Source: PVC group bacterium (ex Bugula neritina AB1)
GTDB taxonomy: Bacteria; GCA-001730085
Reading direction: 5' to 3'
NCBI GenBank assembly: GCA_001730085.1
Contig: MDLB01000106.1
Location: 9,997 to 73,996 of the forward strand
DNA length: 64,000 nt
Under the pieces are notes generated by a model. The model ran no database searches. It saw only the letters and a program-made list of their open reading frames with translations, and was not told the DNA's origin. The position numbers and the translations under genes are program-made. How positions within the stretch are numbered: the first letter of the stretch is position 1; every line of letters starts with the position of its first letter. Below are positions 7,938 to 17,022 of this stretch, piece by piece.

Positions 7938-10505
7938 TTATGAACTTTTGAAATATCTTTTCAAATAAAGACCTGTGTGTGACTTTTTAACTTTAGAAAT
8001 GTTTTCGGGAGATCCTCTAGCAACGATATGTCCTCCTTCAGAACCTCCTTCTGGGCCCAGATCAACAATATGATCGGAAACTTTGATGACATCAAGGTTA
8101 TGCTCAATCACTAAAACCGTGTTGCCTTTATCAACAAGTAAGTTTAAAACTTTTAGAAGCGTCTTTATGTCGTCAAAGTGGAGACCCGTTGTTGGTTCGT
8201 CTAGGAGATAAAGCGTTTTGCCTGTGGAGCGCTTTGTGAGCTCTTTGGAAAGCTTTATCCGTTGAGCTTCTCCTCCCGAGAGTGTTGTTGCGGACTGGCC
8301 AAGAGAAATATATCCGAGCCCAACATCACTTAAAGTTTTCAATGGTTTATAAATATTGGGTATATTTTTAAAAAAAGATAAACCTTCTTCCACAGATAAA
8401 GCCAAAACATCAGCAATAGAGTGCCCTTTGTATTTAACTTGAAGAGTTTCGGGGTTAAAGCGGTTCCCCTTACACTGTTCACATGTCACATAAATATCAG
8501 GCATAAAGTGCATTTCCATTTTTAGCTGGCCTGCCCCTTGACAAGTTTCACACCTTCCACCTTTAATATTGAATGAAAATCGACCGAGTTGATATCCTCT
8601 TGCTGAAGATTCTGGCAGAGAGGCAAAAAAGTGACGGATGTGTGAAAATAAACCAATATAGGTTGAAACATTTGATCGAGGTGTTCGCCCGATAGGGGAT
8701 TGGTTGATTAAAATGACTTTGTCTATGTTTTCGTATCCGGAAATTTTATCAAAGTTACCAACCTTGATTTCTGATTTATGGATTTTTTGCATGAGACCTT
8801 TATGGATGATTTCATGAACCAAAGTGCTTTTTCCTGATCCGGAAACACCTGTGATCGATACAAAGCATCCTAGAGGAATACTGACACTGATATTTTTTAA
8901 GTTATTGTGCTTGGCACCTTCTACGGATAAAAAGTTTCCGTTTCCGACTCTTCTTTTATCAGGAAGAGGAATATTTTTTTTCCCACTTAAGTATTGTCCT
9001 GTTAGAGATGTTTTAGAAGAAAGGATCTCTTTGTATGTCCCAGAAAAGGTTACTTCTCCACCGTGAATCCCTGCTAAAGGTCCGATATCGATAATCTGAT
9101 CAGCTTTAGTCATCGTGTCTTCGTCATGTTCGATAATGATTAAAGTGTTGCCTTTGTTTTTGAGATTTTCTAGGGTTTCAAGGAGTCGCTCATTATCTCT
9201 TTGATGAAGACCTATGCTAGGCTCATCAAGGACATAGAGAACATTTACAAGCCCTGAACCTATTTGGGTTGCTAGTCGGATACGCTGAGCTTCTCCTCCT
9301 GAAAGAGTCGATGCTGAACGGTCTAAAGTTAGGTATTCTAAGCCTACATTTATAAGGAAAGATAGTCGACCTAGGATTTCTTGTAGGATTTTATCCCCGA
9401 TCTTTTTTTCCTGTTCGCTTAAGGTGATTTTTTTTATAAAGCTGTAAGCTTCATGTATGGATAAAGTTGTGATATCAAAAATATTTAGATCTTTGACTTT
9501 TATACTTAAAGCCGCTGAGTTTAGCCTTTTACCTTCGCATGTTTTACAAACCATGGAAGACATCTCTTGTTCAATTTTTTCTTTCACAGACTCAGATTGT
9601 GTTTTCTTATAACGTCTCATTAGCCAATATTGATTTTTAGAAGAGGATCGACTGCCTAGGCCTCCACAGTCCGAGCATGCGCCATAGGGGCTGTTAAAAG
9701 AGAAAAGTCTAGGCGAAATTTCCTTAAAGCTAAACCCACATGCCAAACAAGAAAAATTTTCTGAATATAAAGATTCCTTTGTTGAGGTATGAATGATAAC
9801 AAGGCCTTGGCTTAACTTAATCGCTGTTTCAACAGAATCTGCGAGACGTTCTTCATCTGTGAAAGGTGTTTTTAGGCGATCGACAACCACCTCTATATGG
9901 TGAACTTTGTATCTGTCACATGTGATTTTTTCTTCAAGAGAGTGAATGTCTCCATTAACCCGAACACGTAGATACCCTTCTTTGCGTAGTTTTTTAAAAA
10001 CTTCTTTATGTTCTCCTTTTACGCCTCGAATGATTGGGGCAAGGATCATCGCTTTGTCAGCGATTGAGCTATTGAGAGCGCTTATTCGGATTTTGTCGAT
10101 GATTTGACTGATAGAAGTTTGTGTTATAGGCAAAGAGCATTTCGGGCAGTAGGGTTGGCCTAGATGAGTATAAAGAAGTCGAATATGATCGTAAATCTCT
10201 GTCATTGTTCCAACCGTTGAACGAGGGTTCTTACTTGTTGACTTTTGATCAATAGCGATAGCCGGAGAGAGCCCTGTTATATGCTCGACATTTGGTTTTT
10301 CCATAAGACCTAAAAACTGGCGCGCGTAAGGAGAAAGAGATTCGACGTATCGACGTTGACCTTCTGCGTATACGGTATCCATGACTAAGGATGATTTTCC
10401 TGAGCCGCTAAGCCCTGTGACAACAATGAACTTGTATCTATTAAAAATGACAGAAATGTCTTTTAAATTGTGCTCTTTGGCTCCAACGACTTCGATGTCA
10501 TTCAC
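7938..10505 (-). CDS. uvrA: Excinuclease ABC subunit A, shortened insertion domain
   Basis: UvrA, the damage-scanning ATPase of nucleotide excision repair. Both ABC modules are present: Walker A GLSGSGKSSL and GVSGSGKSTLVHE, signatures LSGGEAQRI twice, and zinc cysteine pairs CLAC/CSDC, CKTC and CETC/CEQC. At 855 residues it is about 80 shorter than the usual 940. The loss lies between CSDCGGLG and RRYKKTQSE (around residues 280-295), inside the insertion domain of the first signature region. The GTG at 10505 gives the family-like start NDIEVVGAKEHNL with GGAGG 11 bases upstream; a GTG at 10523 is possible but lacks a good ribosome site. No LexA box was recognised upstream. Confidence 0.95.
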   Translation of the reverse strand: MNDIEVVGAKEHNLKDISVIFNRYKFIVVTGLSGSGKSSLVMDTVYAEGQRRYVESLSPYARQFLGLMEKPNVEHITGLSPAIAIDQKSTSKNPRSTVGTMTEIYDHIRLLYTHLGQPYCPKCSLPITQTSISQIIDKIRISALNSSIADKAMILAPIIRGVKGEHKEVFKKLRKEGYLRVRVNGDIHSLEEKITCDRYKVHHIEVVVDRLKTPFTDEERLADSVETAIKLSQGLVIIHTSTKESLYSENFSCLACGFSFKEISPRLFSFNSPYGACSDCGGLGSRSSSKNQYWLMRRYKKTQSESVKEKIEQEMSSMVCKTCEGKRLNSAALSIKVKDLNIFDITTLSIHEAYSFIKKITLSEQEKKIGDKILQEILGRLSFLINVGLEYLTLDRSASTLSGGEAQRIRLATQIGSGLVNVLYVLDEPSIGLHQRDNERLLETLENLKNKGNTLIIIEHDEDTMTKADQIIDIGPLAGIHGGEVTFSGTYKEILSSKTSLTGQYLSGKKNIPLPDKRRVGNGNFLSVEGAKHNNLKNISVSIPLGCFVSITGVSGSGKSTLVHEIIHKGLMQKIHKSEIKVGNFDKISGYENIDKVILINQSPIGRTPRSNVSTYIGLFSHIRHFFASLPESSARGYQLGRFSFNIKGGRCETCQGAGQLKMEMHFMPDIYVTCEQCKGNRFNPETLQVKYKGHSIADVLALSVEEGLSFFKNIPNIYKPLKTLSDVGLGYISLGQSATTLSGGEAQRIKLSKELTKRSTGKTLYLLDEPTTGLHFDDIKTLLKVLNLLVDKGNTVLVIEHNLDVIKVSDHIVDLGPEGGSEGGHIVARGSPENISKVKKSHTGLYLKRYFKSS

Positions 10506-10743
10506 TTTATTTAAGTCCTCCACGGCCTAATTGTTATTCAAGGATGAATGTTGCATTAGTTTAAGTGTTATTCTCGACTCTCTTAGAGTTTACAAGTAAA
10601 AGTGACTAAGTAAACTTAGGAGAGCAAGTCGGGTGTAGAGTGTTGCAGAGGTTTCAAAGTTCTAAGGAGACACCCGGAAGCTAAATTCTATCACAAAAAT
10701 GAAATCTCTGAACAATTTCAAATAGGCACCCTATTCTAAAAAT

Positions 10744-10800
10744 AGAGTTAGATTGTTGAAAAGTACGGCATAATCTTTTTTGTTGTTCTTTTAAAAATCT
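10744..10800 (+). repeat. Degenerate dispersed repeat, copy 1 (partner near 53153)
   Basis: The block beginning GTTGAAAAGTACGGCATAAT aligns by eye with ATTGAAAAATAGGGCATAAG at 53155, and similarity continues through a T-rich part for about 50 bases. Both copies lie between genes. The AT bias of the genome lowers the weight of the match, but the shared GGCATAA core and colinear flanks make chance less likely. Confidence 0.4.
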
Positions 10801-10971
10801 CGTTACTGTGGGGTAATCATTTTGAGTTTGTTAATGAGAGTTGGGAAGGATTTAAGGGAGGAATAGTAAGTTAAGATGATTTTTTAGCTTTGCTAGAGCA
10901 TGAGAGTCTTTTGTGTTAAAATACTATCGTCTAAAAAAAATAGGCATTTTAAAATGTAAATGCTTGTGTCT

Positions 10972-11084
10972 TAATAGGGGGAGGATTTTCCGAACTTATG
11001 ACCTGATGAGAAGGACTTTCAGATTCTTCTTGGAAGCAAGTATCGCTAGTGCCTAATTAAAGTCACAAGGTCAATCCTCCATTA
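10972..11084. ncRNA. Candidate structured RNA with four nested stems
   Basis: Nested complementary segments build a rod: TAAT 10972-10975 with ATTA 11081-11084; GGAGGATT 10980-10987 with AATCCTCC 11073-11080; GACCT 11000-11004 with AGGTC 11068-11072; GACTTT 11014-11019 with AAAGTC 11059-11064; and CTTC 11026-11029 with GAAG 11033-11036 at the tip. The pairing is collinear and perfect within each stem. I recognise no known family, and strand and transcription are unknown. It could be a leader element of lysC or an independent small RNA. Confidence 0.4.
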
Positions 11085-11174
11085 TATGTTAGGGGCGGAC
11101 CTAGGAAATTTTTAGAATATTAGATTGTTGCGAAATACCCCATATTTTTACGAAGGGAAGGGGTTTAAATCTAG

Positions 11175-11223
11175 TTTGTTATTTTGATAAAAGTTCGTAT
11201 CCTTAATATTAGGTATGTTTTTT
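11175..11223 (+). repeat. Dispersed repeat with GTTCGTAT core, copy 1
   Basis: Bases 11175-11203 match the reverse complement of 53227-53255 at 26 of 29 positions (core AAAAGTTCGTAT). A second shared piece, AGGTATGTTTTT, follows at 11211 here and at 53211-53222 (reverse strand) there. The gap between pieces differs by three bases. The origin is unknown; a mobile-element end or an RNA-level repeat are both possible. Confidence 0.5.
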
Positions 11224-11419
11224 CAAAATCGTCACTCTGTTAAAGGCCTCTATACTTTAAAAAAGATGATGAGCTTTACTGCCATGATTTTCAACATACA
11301 TGAATGTTTTGAGAGTAGCCCACTGTTTTTTTTAAGGGTGCAACGTTTTAATAACTATATTAAAGTATTAATGAATTTGATTTGAGGGCAACCTTGGAGC
11401 TAACAACATAAGGACATAT

Positions 11420-12643
11420 ATGAGACCGTTGATTGTTCAAAAATATGGAGGTTCGTCACTTGCAACATCTGACAAGATAAAAAATGTTGCATACCGGTTG
11501 ATGAAAGAGAAAGAAAAAGATGTGGATCTGGTTGTTGTTCTTTCAGCAATGGGGAAGACGACAGATACGCTTATTTCTCTCGCACAAGAAATAAGCCCTA
11601 GGCCGTGTAAGAGAGAGTTGGATATGCTGCTGTCAACAGGAGAGCAGGTTTCTGTTTCTTTGCTGTCAATGGCTATTAAAGAGCTTGGAGGGCAAGCGAT
11701 CTCATTAAATGCGATGCAAGCCAATATTTTGACAGACTCTTTTCATAGTGAATCACAGATTTTAGATATCGATACCCAAAGGATTAAGACTCATCTTCAA
11801 GAGGGAAAAATTGTTATTATTACGGGATATCAAGGCTTGAATAAGGAAAAAGATATCACGACTCTTGGGCGAGGAGGTTCAGACCTTTCTGCGGTTGCTT
11901 TGGCGGTTGCTTTAAAAGCTCAGTGCTGTAAAATTTTAACAGATGTTAGTGGAGTGTATACGGCAGATCCTAGGATAGTTTCGGATGCTAGGTGCTTGAA
12001 AAAAATTACGTATGAAGAGATGTTGGAGTTAGCAAGTATGGGAGCCAAAGTTTTGCATGCTCGCTCGGTTGAATTGGCTCAAAGATATGACTTGGAAGTT
12101 TATGTGAAGTCTAGTTTTGATGAGCAAAATGCTGGAACTCTTATTGAGAAGGATGTAAAAAAAATGGAAGAAATAACCATAACAGGTGTGGCTTTAAATA
12201 AAAATGAAGCGAAAGTCACCCTCGTGGGTGTTCCTGATCGTCCAGGTATGGCGGCAGAAGTTTTCACATGTTTGGCGGAGGCTAATATTAATATAGATAT
12301 TATTATTCAAAATGTTAGTGTGGAAGGCTTTACTGATATTTCTTTTACGGTGAAGGAAGAAGATTTACATGTCACTATTCTCGTTTCCAAAGAAGCAGTT
12401 AGAGATTTAGAGGCTAAGGAAGTTATTTTCAAAAAGAATGTTTCAAAGTTGACCTTAGTTGGTGTAGGTATGAGAAGGCACTCAGGGATTGCGGCTAAAA
12501 TGTTTCGCTGTTTGGCCGATAAAAACATCAATATAGAAATGATCAGTACGTCTGAAATCAAAATTTCATGTGTGATTGATCAAGATAAAGGAGATCTTGC
12601 GGTTCAGGCTTTACACAAGGCTTTTGAGTTAGAAAAGAGTTGA
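11420..12643 (+). CDS. lysC: Aspartate kinase
   Basis: Phosphorylates aspartate as the first step toward lysine, threonine, methionine and diaminopimelate. The 407 residues carry KYGGSSLAT at the N-terminus, the amino-acid kinase motif TTLGRGGSDLSAVALAVALK near residue 150-170, and two C-terminal ACT domains (NKNEAKVTLVGVPDRPGMAA and KLTLVGVGMRRHSGIAAKMF) that bind the feedback inhibitor. This is the monofunctional lysine-sensitive type by length. AAGGA stands 7 bases before the ATG. It leads a run of amino-acid genes with cimA about 120 bases downstream. Confidence 0.96.
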   Translation: MRPLIVQKYGGSSLATSDKIKNVAYRLMKEKEKDVDLVVVLSAMGKTTDTLISLAQEISPRPCKRELDMLLSTGEQVSVSLLSMAIKELGGQAISLNAMQANILTDSFHSESQILDIDTQRIKTHLQEGKIVIITGYQGLNKEKDITTLGRGGSDLSAVALAVALKAQCCKILTDVSGVYTADPRIVSDARCLKKITYEEMLELASMGAKVLHARSVELAQRYDLEVYVKSSFDEQNAGTLIEKDVKKMEEITITGVALNKNEAKVTLVGVPDRPGMAAEVFTCLAEANINIDIIIQNVSVEGFTDISFTVKEEDLHVTILVSKEAVRDLEAKEVIFKKNVSKLTLVGVGMRRHSGIAAKMFRCLADKNINIEMISTSEIKISCVIDQDKGDLAVQALHKAFELEKS

Positions 12644-12764
12644 GGATGTTTAAAAGCATTTCGGATACTTTGAATTTTAAAGGGCTTGCAGTTGCTTTGT
12701 AAAGGTTCAATTTGATCAAAAACGTATACGGAGATGGGTGAAAAATCCCTCATAATATGAAATT

Positions 12765-14372
12765 ATGAATGAAACAAAAAAAAATAAAATATATATATAT
12801 GATACAACTTTGAGAGATGGTAGCCAAGGAGAAGGTGTTTCTTTTAATGGTGAAGATAAGGTGCGGGTTGCTCAGAAACTTGACGACCTTGGTGTGGACT
12901 TTATTGAGGGGGGATGGCCTGGTTCTAATCCCAAAGATGCCTATTTTTTTGAAAAAATGAAAAATGTCTCTTTGAATAATGCTAAGATGGCTGCATTTGG
13001 GAGTACTGCTCGCAAAGGTGTTCTTCCTGAAAAAGATAATAATTTAAATATGCTTTTAGAATCTGAGGCTCCTGTTATAACTATTTTTGGAAAGTCTTGG
13101 GATTTTCATGTTAAGGAAGTTCTTAAAACAACCCTAGAAGATAATCTTAATATCATAGAAAAATCTATTGCTTACCTAAAGAGTCATGGGCATGAAGTTG
13201 TCTATGATGCGGAGCACTTTTTTGATGGTGCGATAGCGAATGAAGAATACGCTTATAAGACATTGGAAGCCGCTATCAATGGTGGAGCAGATTGGTTGGT
13301 TTTGTGTGACACTAATGGTGGAAGAATGCCTTGGGATGTGAAAGATCATGTTGAGATGGTTCTTAAAAAGTTTGATAAGCCTGTTGGTGTTCATTGCCAT
13401 AATGATTCGGAGTTAGCCGTTGCTAATACATTGATGGCTGTTGAAGCTGGAGCTACACAAGTGCAGGGAACGATAAATGGCTATGGTGAGCGGTGTGGGA
13501 ATGCTAACTTGTGCTCTTTGATACCCAGTTTAGAAATAAAAGGGCACTATCCTTGTTTGAAAGGTGAAAATCTTTCTAAGCTTGTTGAAACCTCATACTA
13601 TATTGATCAACTGGCGAACATGGTGCCCAATGATAGAGCTGCTTATATTGGGAGAAGTGCCTTTGCACATAAAGGTGGCATGCATGTGAATGCTGTGAAA
13701 AAGAATGTGAAGACTTTTGAACATATAGATCCAGAGATAATTGGGAATAAAAGGCGCATTTTGATATCAGAGCTGTCTGGAAAGAGCAATCTTGTGCTTA
13801 AAGCTCAGATGTTTGGCTTTGAAAATGTCGATGAAAAGTCTGATAAGATCCTTGCTATAGTGGAAGAGGTTAAAAACTTGGAAAACCAAGGTTATTCTTT
13901 TGAAGGAGCGGATGCTTCCTTACAGGTTTTGATGAGTCGCTTTTTTGGAACGGCGAAATCATTTTTTGAGGTGAATTCTTTTTCTGTTTTTGTTAATAGT
14001 AAAGACCAACAGGAAATAAGCACACAGGCAACGGTTGATATTGATGTTTTTAATAAAAATGAACAAGTGATGGCGAATGGAGAAGGACCTATTCATGCGT
14101 TGGATAGTGCTCTTCGTAAAGCGCTACTGCCTTATTACTCTTCTTTAAAATTAGTTTATTTGACGGATTATAAAGTGCGTGTTTTTAATGCGAAAGAAGC
14201 TACCCAAGCTAAAGTTCGTGTTTTAATAAAATCATGTGATGGTAGTCGGTCATGGTCCACCGTGGGTGTTTCTAGCAATATTGTTGAAGCTAGCTGGATA
14301 GCCCTTTTAGACAGTGTCACGTATTGTTTGCAGACCCCAATGGCATCTGCTTCTGAAGTCAAAGAGAATTGA
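12765..14372 (+). CDS. cimA: (R)-citramalate synthase
   Basis: Condenses acetyl-CoA with pyruvate to citramalate, the threonine-independent entry to isoleucine. The HMGL-like barrel begins YDTTLRDGSQGEGVSFNGED, with the metal/substrate residues in LCDTNGG and VGVHCHNDSELAVAN and the CimA/LeuA motif INGYGERCGNANL. The C-terminal LeuA-type regulatory domain (from about residue 400) is present, giving 535 residues, the normal CimA length. The ATG at 12765 has no clear Shine-Dalgarno sequence. The valS coding frame starts 16 bases after its stop, so the two are probably cotranscribed. Isopropylmalate synthase is the alternative, but length and motifs favour citramalate synthase. Confidence 0.92.
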   Translation: MNETKKNKIYIYDTTLRDGSQGEGVSFNGEDKVRVAQKLDDLGVDFIEGGWPGSNPKDAYFFEKMKNVSLNNAKMAAFGSTARKGVLPEKDNNLNMLLESEAPVITIFGKSWDFHVKEVLKTTLEDNLNIIEKSIAYLKSHGHEVVYDAEHFFDGAIANEEYAYKTLEAAINGGADWLVLCDTNGGRMPWDVKDHVEMVLKKFDKPVGVHCHNDSELAVANTLMAVEAGATQVQGTINGYGERCGNANLCSLIPSLEIKGHYPCLKGENLSKLVETSYYIDQLANMVPNDRAAYIGRSAFAHKGGMHVNAVKKNVKTFEHIDPEIIGNKRRILISELSGKSNLVLKAQMFGFENVDEKSDKILAIVEEVKNLENQGYSFEGADASLQVLMSRFFGTAKSFFEVNSFSVFVNSKDQQEISTQATVDIDVFNKNEQVMANGEGPIHALDSALRKALLPYYSSLKLVYLTDYKVRVFNAKEATQAKVRVLIKSCDGSRSWSTVGVSSNIVEASWIALLDSVTYCLQTPMASASEVKEN

Positions 14373-14388
14373 GGAGTTTTCGTTAGAA

Positions 14389-17022
14389 ATGGATGTTTTA
14401 GAAAAGCTTTATGATCCCAAAAAAGTCGAGAAGAAATGGTATGAGGAATCTTTGAAAAAAGGTTATTTTCAGCCATCTCCTTTGGCGAAAGCTAGTTCCT
14501 ATACGATAGTTATTCCTCCTCCCAATGTGACAGGGTTTTTGCATATGGGACATGCTCTAAACTCGACAATCCAAGATGTATTGGTCAGAGTTAAAAGAAT
14601 GCAAGGGGATAAAGCTTTGTGGGTGCCTGGGACGGATCATGCGGGTATCGCCACTCAAAATGTTGTTGAAAAATCTCTCAAAAAACAAGGAAAAACCAAA
14701 GAAGATCTTGGTAGGGAAGCTTTTGTGAAGGAAGTTTGGGCTTGGAAAGAAAAACACGGCAATAGGATTGTAGACCAGCTTAAAAAATTAGGAGCTTCTT
14801 GTGATTGGGAAAGAGAGCGTTTCACAATGGATGAAGGGCTTTCAAAAGCTGTTCGCCGTTGCTTTTATATGCTTTATGAGAAGGGGTTGGTATACCGAGG
14901 CTACTATATTGTGAATTGGTGTCCGCGCTGCGGAACAGCCTTGTCTGATGAGGAATCTGAGCACAAAGAACTTAAAGGGGCGATGTATCATCTAAGATAC
15001 GCTTTAGAGGGTGGAGAGTCTTCAGGAGAATGGATAGAGGTTGCGACAACCCGTCCTGAGACGATGTTTGGTGATGTTGCTGTAGCTATGAATCCTAATG
15101 ATGAACGGTACAAATATTTGAAAGGTAAAAGCTTGATTTTACCTATTTTAGGAAAGAAGATTCCTGTTATTGAAGATGAACATGTTGATCCAGACTTTGG
15201 AACAGGTTTAGTTAAAGTGACGCCGGCACATGATCCTAATGATTTTGAAATGGCCAAGAGGCATGGATTGACATGGTCTTTTGTAATGACAGATAATGCC
15301 AAAATGAAAAATGCTGGTCAGTACGATGGGCTGGACAGATTTGAATGTCGTGAAAAACTGATTTTAGACTTAAAAAAGCAAGGTATACTTGTGAAAATTG
15401 AAAGTCATATGCACTCGGTGGGGCATTGTTATCGGTGCGATACGATTGTTGAGCCCAAAGCTTCAAAGCAATGGTTTGTAAAAATGAAACCTTTGGCAGA
15501 GAGGGCTTTGCAGGCAGAGAGAGATGGCAAGGTTTCTTTTTACCCCAAGAAATGGACAAAAATTTATACAGAATGGCTAGAAAATATACGTGACTGGTGT
15601 ATTTCTCGTCAAATTTGGTGGGGTCACCAAATACCTGTTTGGTATTGTGATGACTGTGATGAGCAGACAGTGGAATTAGATGACCCTGAAAAATGCTCAG
15701 GTTGTGGTTCTGTGAATATAAGGCAAGAGCAAGATGTCTTAGATACATGGTTTTCTTCTTGGCTTTGGCCTTTTAGTTCTTTAGGCTGGCCAGACGCAAC
15801 AAAAGATTTGGAAGATTTTTATCCTACTCAAACTTTGGTTACAGCTCCTGATATTTTATTTTTCTGGGTTTCTAGGATGATAATGGCTGGATTAGAATTT
15901 ACAGATACAGTTCCTTTTAAGAGAGTCTATCTTCACGGAGTGGTGAGAGATGATCAAGGTCGAAAAATGAGTAAATCTCTTGGCAATGCTATCGATCCTT
16001 TAGAATCGGTAGAGATGTACAGTGCAGATGCCTTAAGGTTCAGTTTGCTAATGTTGGCACCTTTAGGTCAAGATGTGCAACTGTCTTCCGAGAAATTTGT
16101 TTTAGGTCGAAACTTCGCTAATAAGATTTGGAATGCGGTGAGGTTTTTATCGATGAATGTGGATGAAACTCTTTCGGAGCAAGAGGAGGATTTTTCCCCG
16201 AAACCTGTAGATATTTTTGATAAGTGGATTTTATCTAGATTGCATAGGATGATCGCCACCGTTAGCGAGTCTGTTGAAAAGTTTCGCTTTAATGACGCTG
16301 TTAACTGTCTTTATGATTTTATTTGGCATGATTTTTGCGACTGGTATGTAGAGTTGATTAAAAGCCGTATAGGTGAAGTTGAAACTCAAAAATTTGCTTT
16401 GAATGTATTGAACACATCGATGCTTTGCTTGCATCCATTTATGCCTTTTATTACCGAAGAAATTTGGCACTTACTGCCTTTAACTAAAAAAAAATCTTCG
16501 ATTGTGGTTTCTGAGTGGCCAGAGCTCTCTTTAGACTTGATTGATGAAGAAGTGGAAAAAGAGTTCTCTCTTATTAAAGATGTTATTCAGTCGACCAGAA
16601 ATGTTCGTAGAGAATTAAAGCTTCCTTTAAATAAAGAACTTTGTTTAATCGTAGATTGTCGTCAGGAGCAAACTAAAACCTTATTGGAGGGTCGGAAAGA
16701 TATTCTCTCTAAGTTTGCAAAACTTTCTTCTTTAGAGATTGGCGTGGATTTTGAAAAGCCTGCAGACTCTCGTGCTATTGTCCGTGACTATGGAACTTTG
16801 TATGTTTCCTTGGTGGGATTGATTGATACGGATGTTGAAAAAAAACGTTTGAACCGCGAACTAGAAAAAGTTGAGATAGAGATAAGTAAAATTGCGGGTA
16901 AGCTTTCTAATTCTGCCTTTATGAATAAGGCTCCCAAGGAAGTTGTTGAAAAAGAGATTGATAGGCGTAAAAAATATGAAAACATGAAACAAAACCTTCT
17001 TGATCAACTGGACCTTCTGTGA
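14389..17022 (+). CDS. valS: Valyl-tRNA synthetase
   Basis: A class I synthetase of 877 residues charging tRNA-Val. Visible motifs are HMGH (in PPPNVTGFLHMGHALN), the editing-domain stretch VATTRPETMFGDVAVA, paired CxxC zinc-type motifs (CPRCG, CDDCDE, CSGCGS), KMSKS (GRKMSKSLGNAIDP) and the C-terminal coiled-coil arm rich in Lys/Glu. An in-frame ATG at 14314 lies inside cimA; the start at 14389 is preferred because it begins with the family-like MDVLEKLYDPKKVEKKWYE and has GAGGAG 12 bases upstream. Confidence 0.97.
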   Translation: MDVLEKLYDPKKVEKKWYEESLKKGYFQPSPLAKASSYTIVIPPPNVTGFLHMGHALNSTIQDVLVRVKRMQGDKALWVPGTDHAGIATQNVVEKSLKKQGKTKEDLGREAFVKEVWAWKEKHGNRIVDQLKKLGASCDWERERFTMDEGLSKAVRRCFYMLYEKGLVYRGYYIVNWCPRCGTALSDEESEHKELKGAMYHLRYALEGGESSGEWIEVATTRPETMFGDVAVAMNPNDERYKYLKGKSLILPILGKKIPVIEDEHVDPDFGTGLVKVTPAHDPNDFEMAKRHGLTWSFVMTDNAKMKNAGQYDGLDRFECREKLILDLKKQGILVKIESHMHSVGHCYRCDTIVEPKASKQWFVKMKPLAERALQAERDGKVSFYPKKWTKIYTEWLENIRDWCISRQIWWGHQIPVWYCDDCDEQTVELDDPEKCSGCGSVNIRQEQDVLDTWFSSWLWPFSSLGWPDATKDLEDFYPTQTLVTAPDILFFWVSRMIMAGLEFTDTVPFKRVYLHGVVRDDQGRKMSKSLGNAIDPLESVEMYSADALRFSLLMLAPLGQDVQLSSEKFVLGRNFANKIWNAVRFLSMNVDETLSEQEEDFSPKPVDIFDKWILSRLHRMIATVSESVEKFRFNDAVNCLYDFIWHDFCDWYVELIKSRIGEVETQKFALNVLNTSMLCLHPFMPFITEEIWHLLPLTKKKSSIVVSEWPELSLDLIDEEVEKEFSLIKDVIQSTRNVRRELKLPLNKELCLIVDCRQEQTKTLLEGRKDILSKFAKLSSLEIGVDFEKPADSRAIVRDYGTLYVSLVGLIDTDVEKKRLNRELEKVEIEISKIAGKLSNSAFMNKAPKEVVEKEIDRRKKYENMKQNLLDQLDLL

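Larger units (their letters stand above)
10506..11419. other. Gene-free divergent region between uvrA and lysC
   Basis: About 900 bases without a plausible coding frame. It contains a cgggtgt/acacccg inverted repeat (10630-10636 and 10670-10676), a nested-stem RNA candidate at 10972-11084, a GCATTT/AAATGC hairpin just before it (10944-10963), and two blocks that recur near 53150-53255. It must hold the promoters of both uvrA and lysC, but I could not identify good -35/-10 pairs for either. Confidence 0.6.

Noticed and set aside
11003-11010. CTGATGAG resembling a hammerhead ribozyme or fluoride riboswitch core
   Set aside because: The matching CGAAAC segment and stems of a hammerhead, and the pseudoknot of the fluoride aptamer, are not present.
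10976-11080. Possible SRP (4.5S) RNA, because of CAG and GGAAGCAAG near the tip
   Set aside because: The GGAA tetraloop is not in the loop position and the strictly conserved AGCAG is broken by an extra A.
10506-11419. Lysine riboswitch in front of lysC
   Set aside because: I could not find the conserved junction motifs of the lysine aptamer; the structured element seen has a simple rod form.
15236-15748. A 170-codon minus-strand frame within valS
   Set aside because: It is entirely antisense to conserved ValRS coding sequence; no independent signals.
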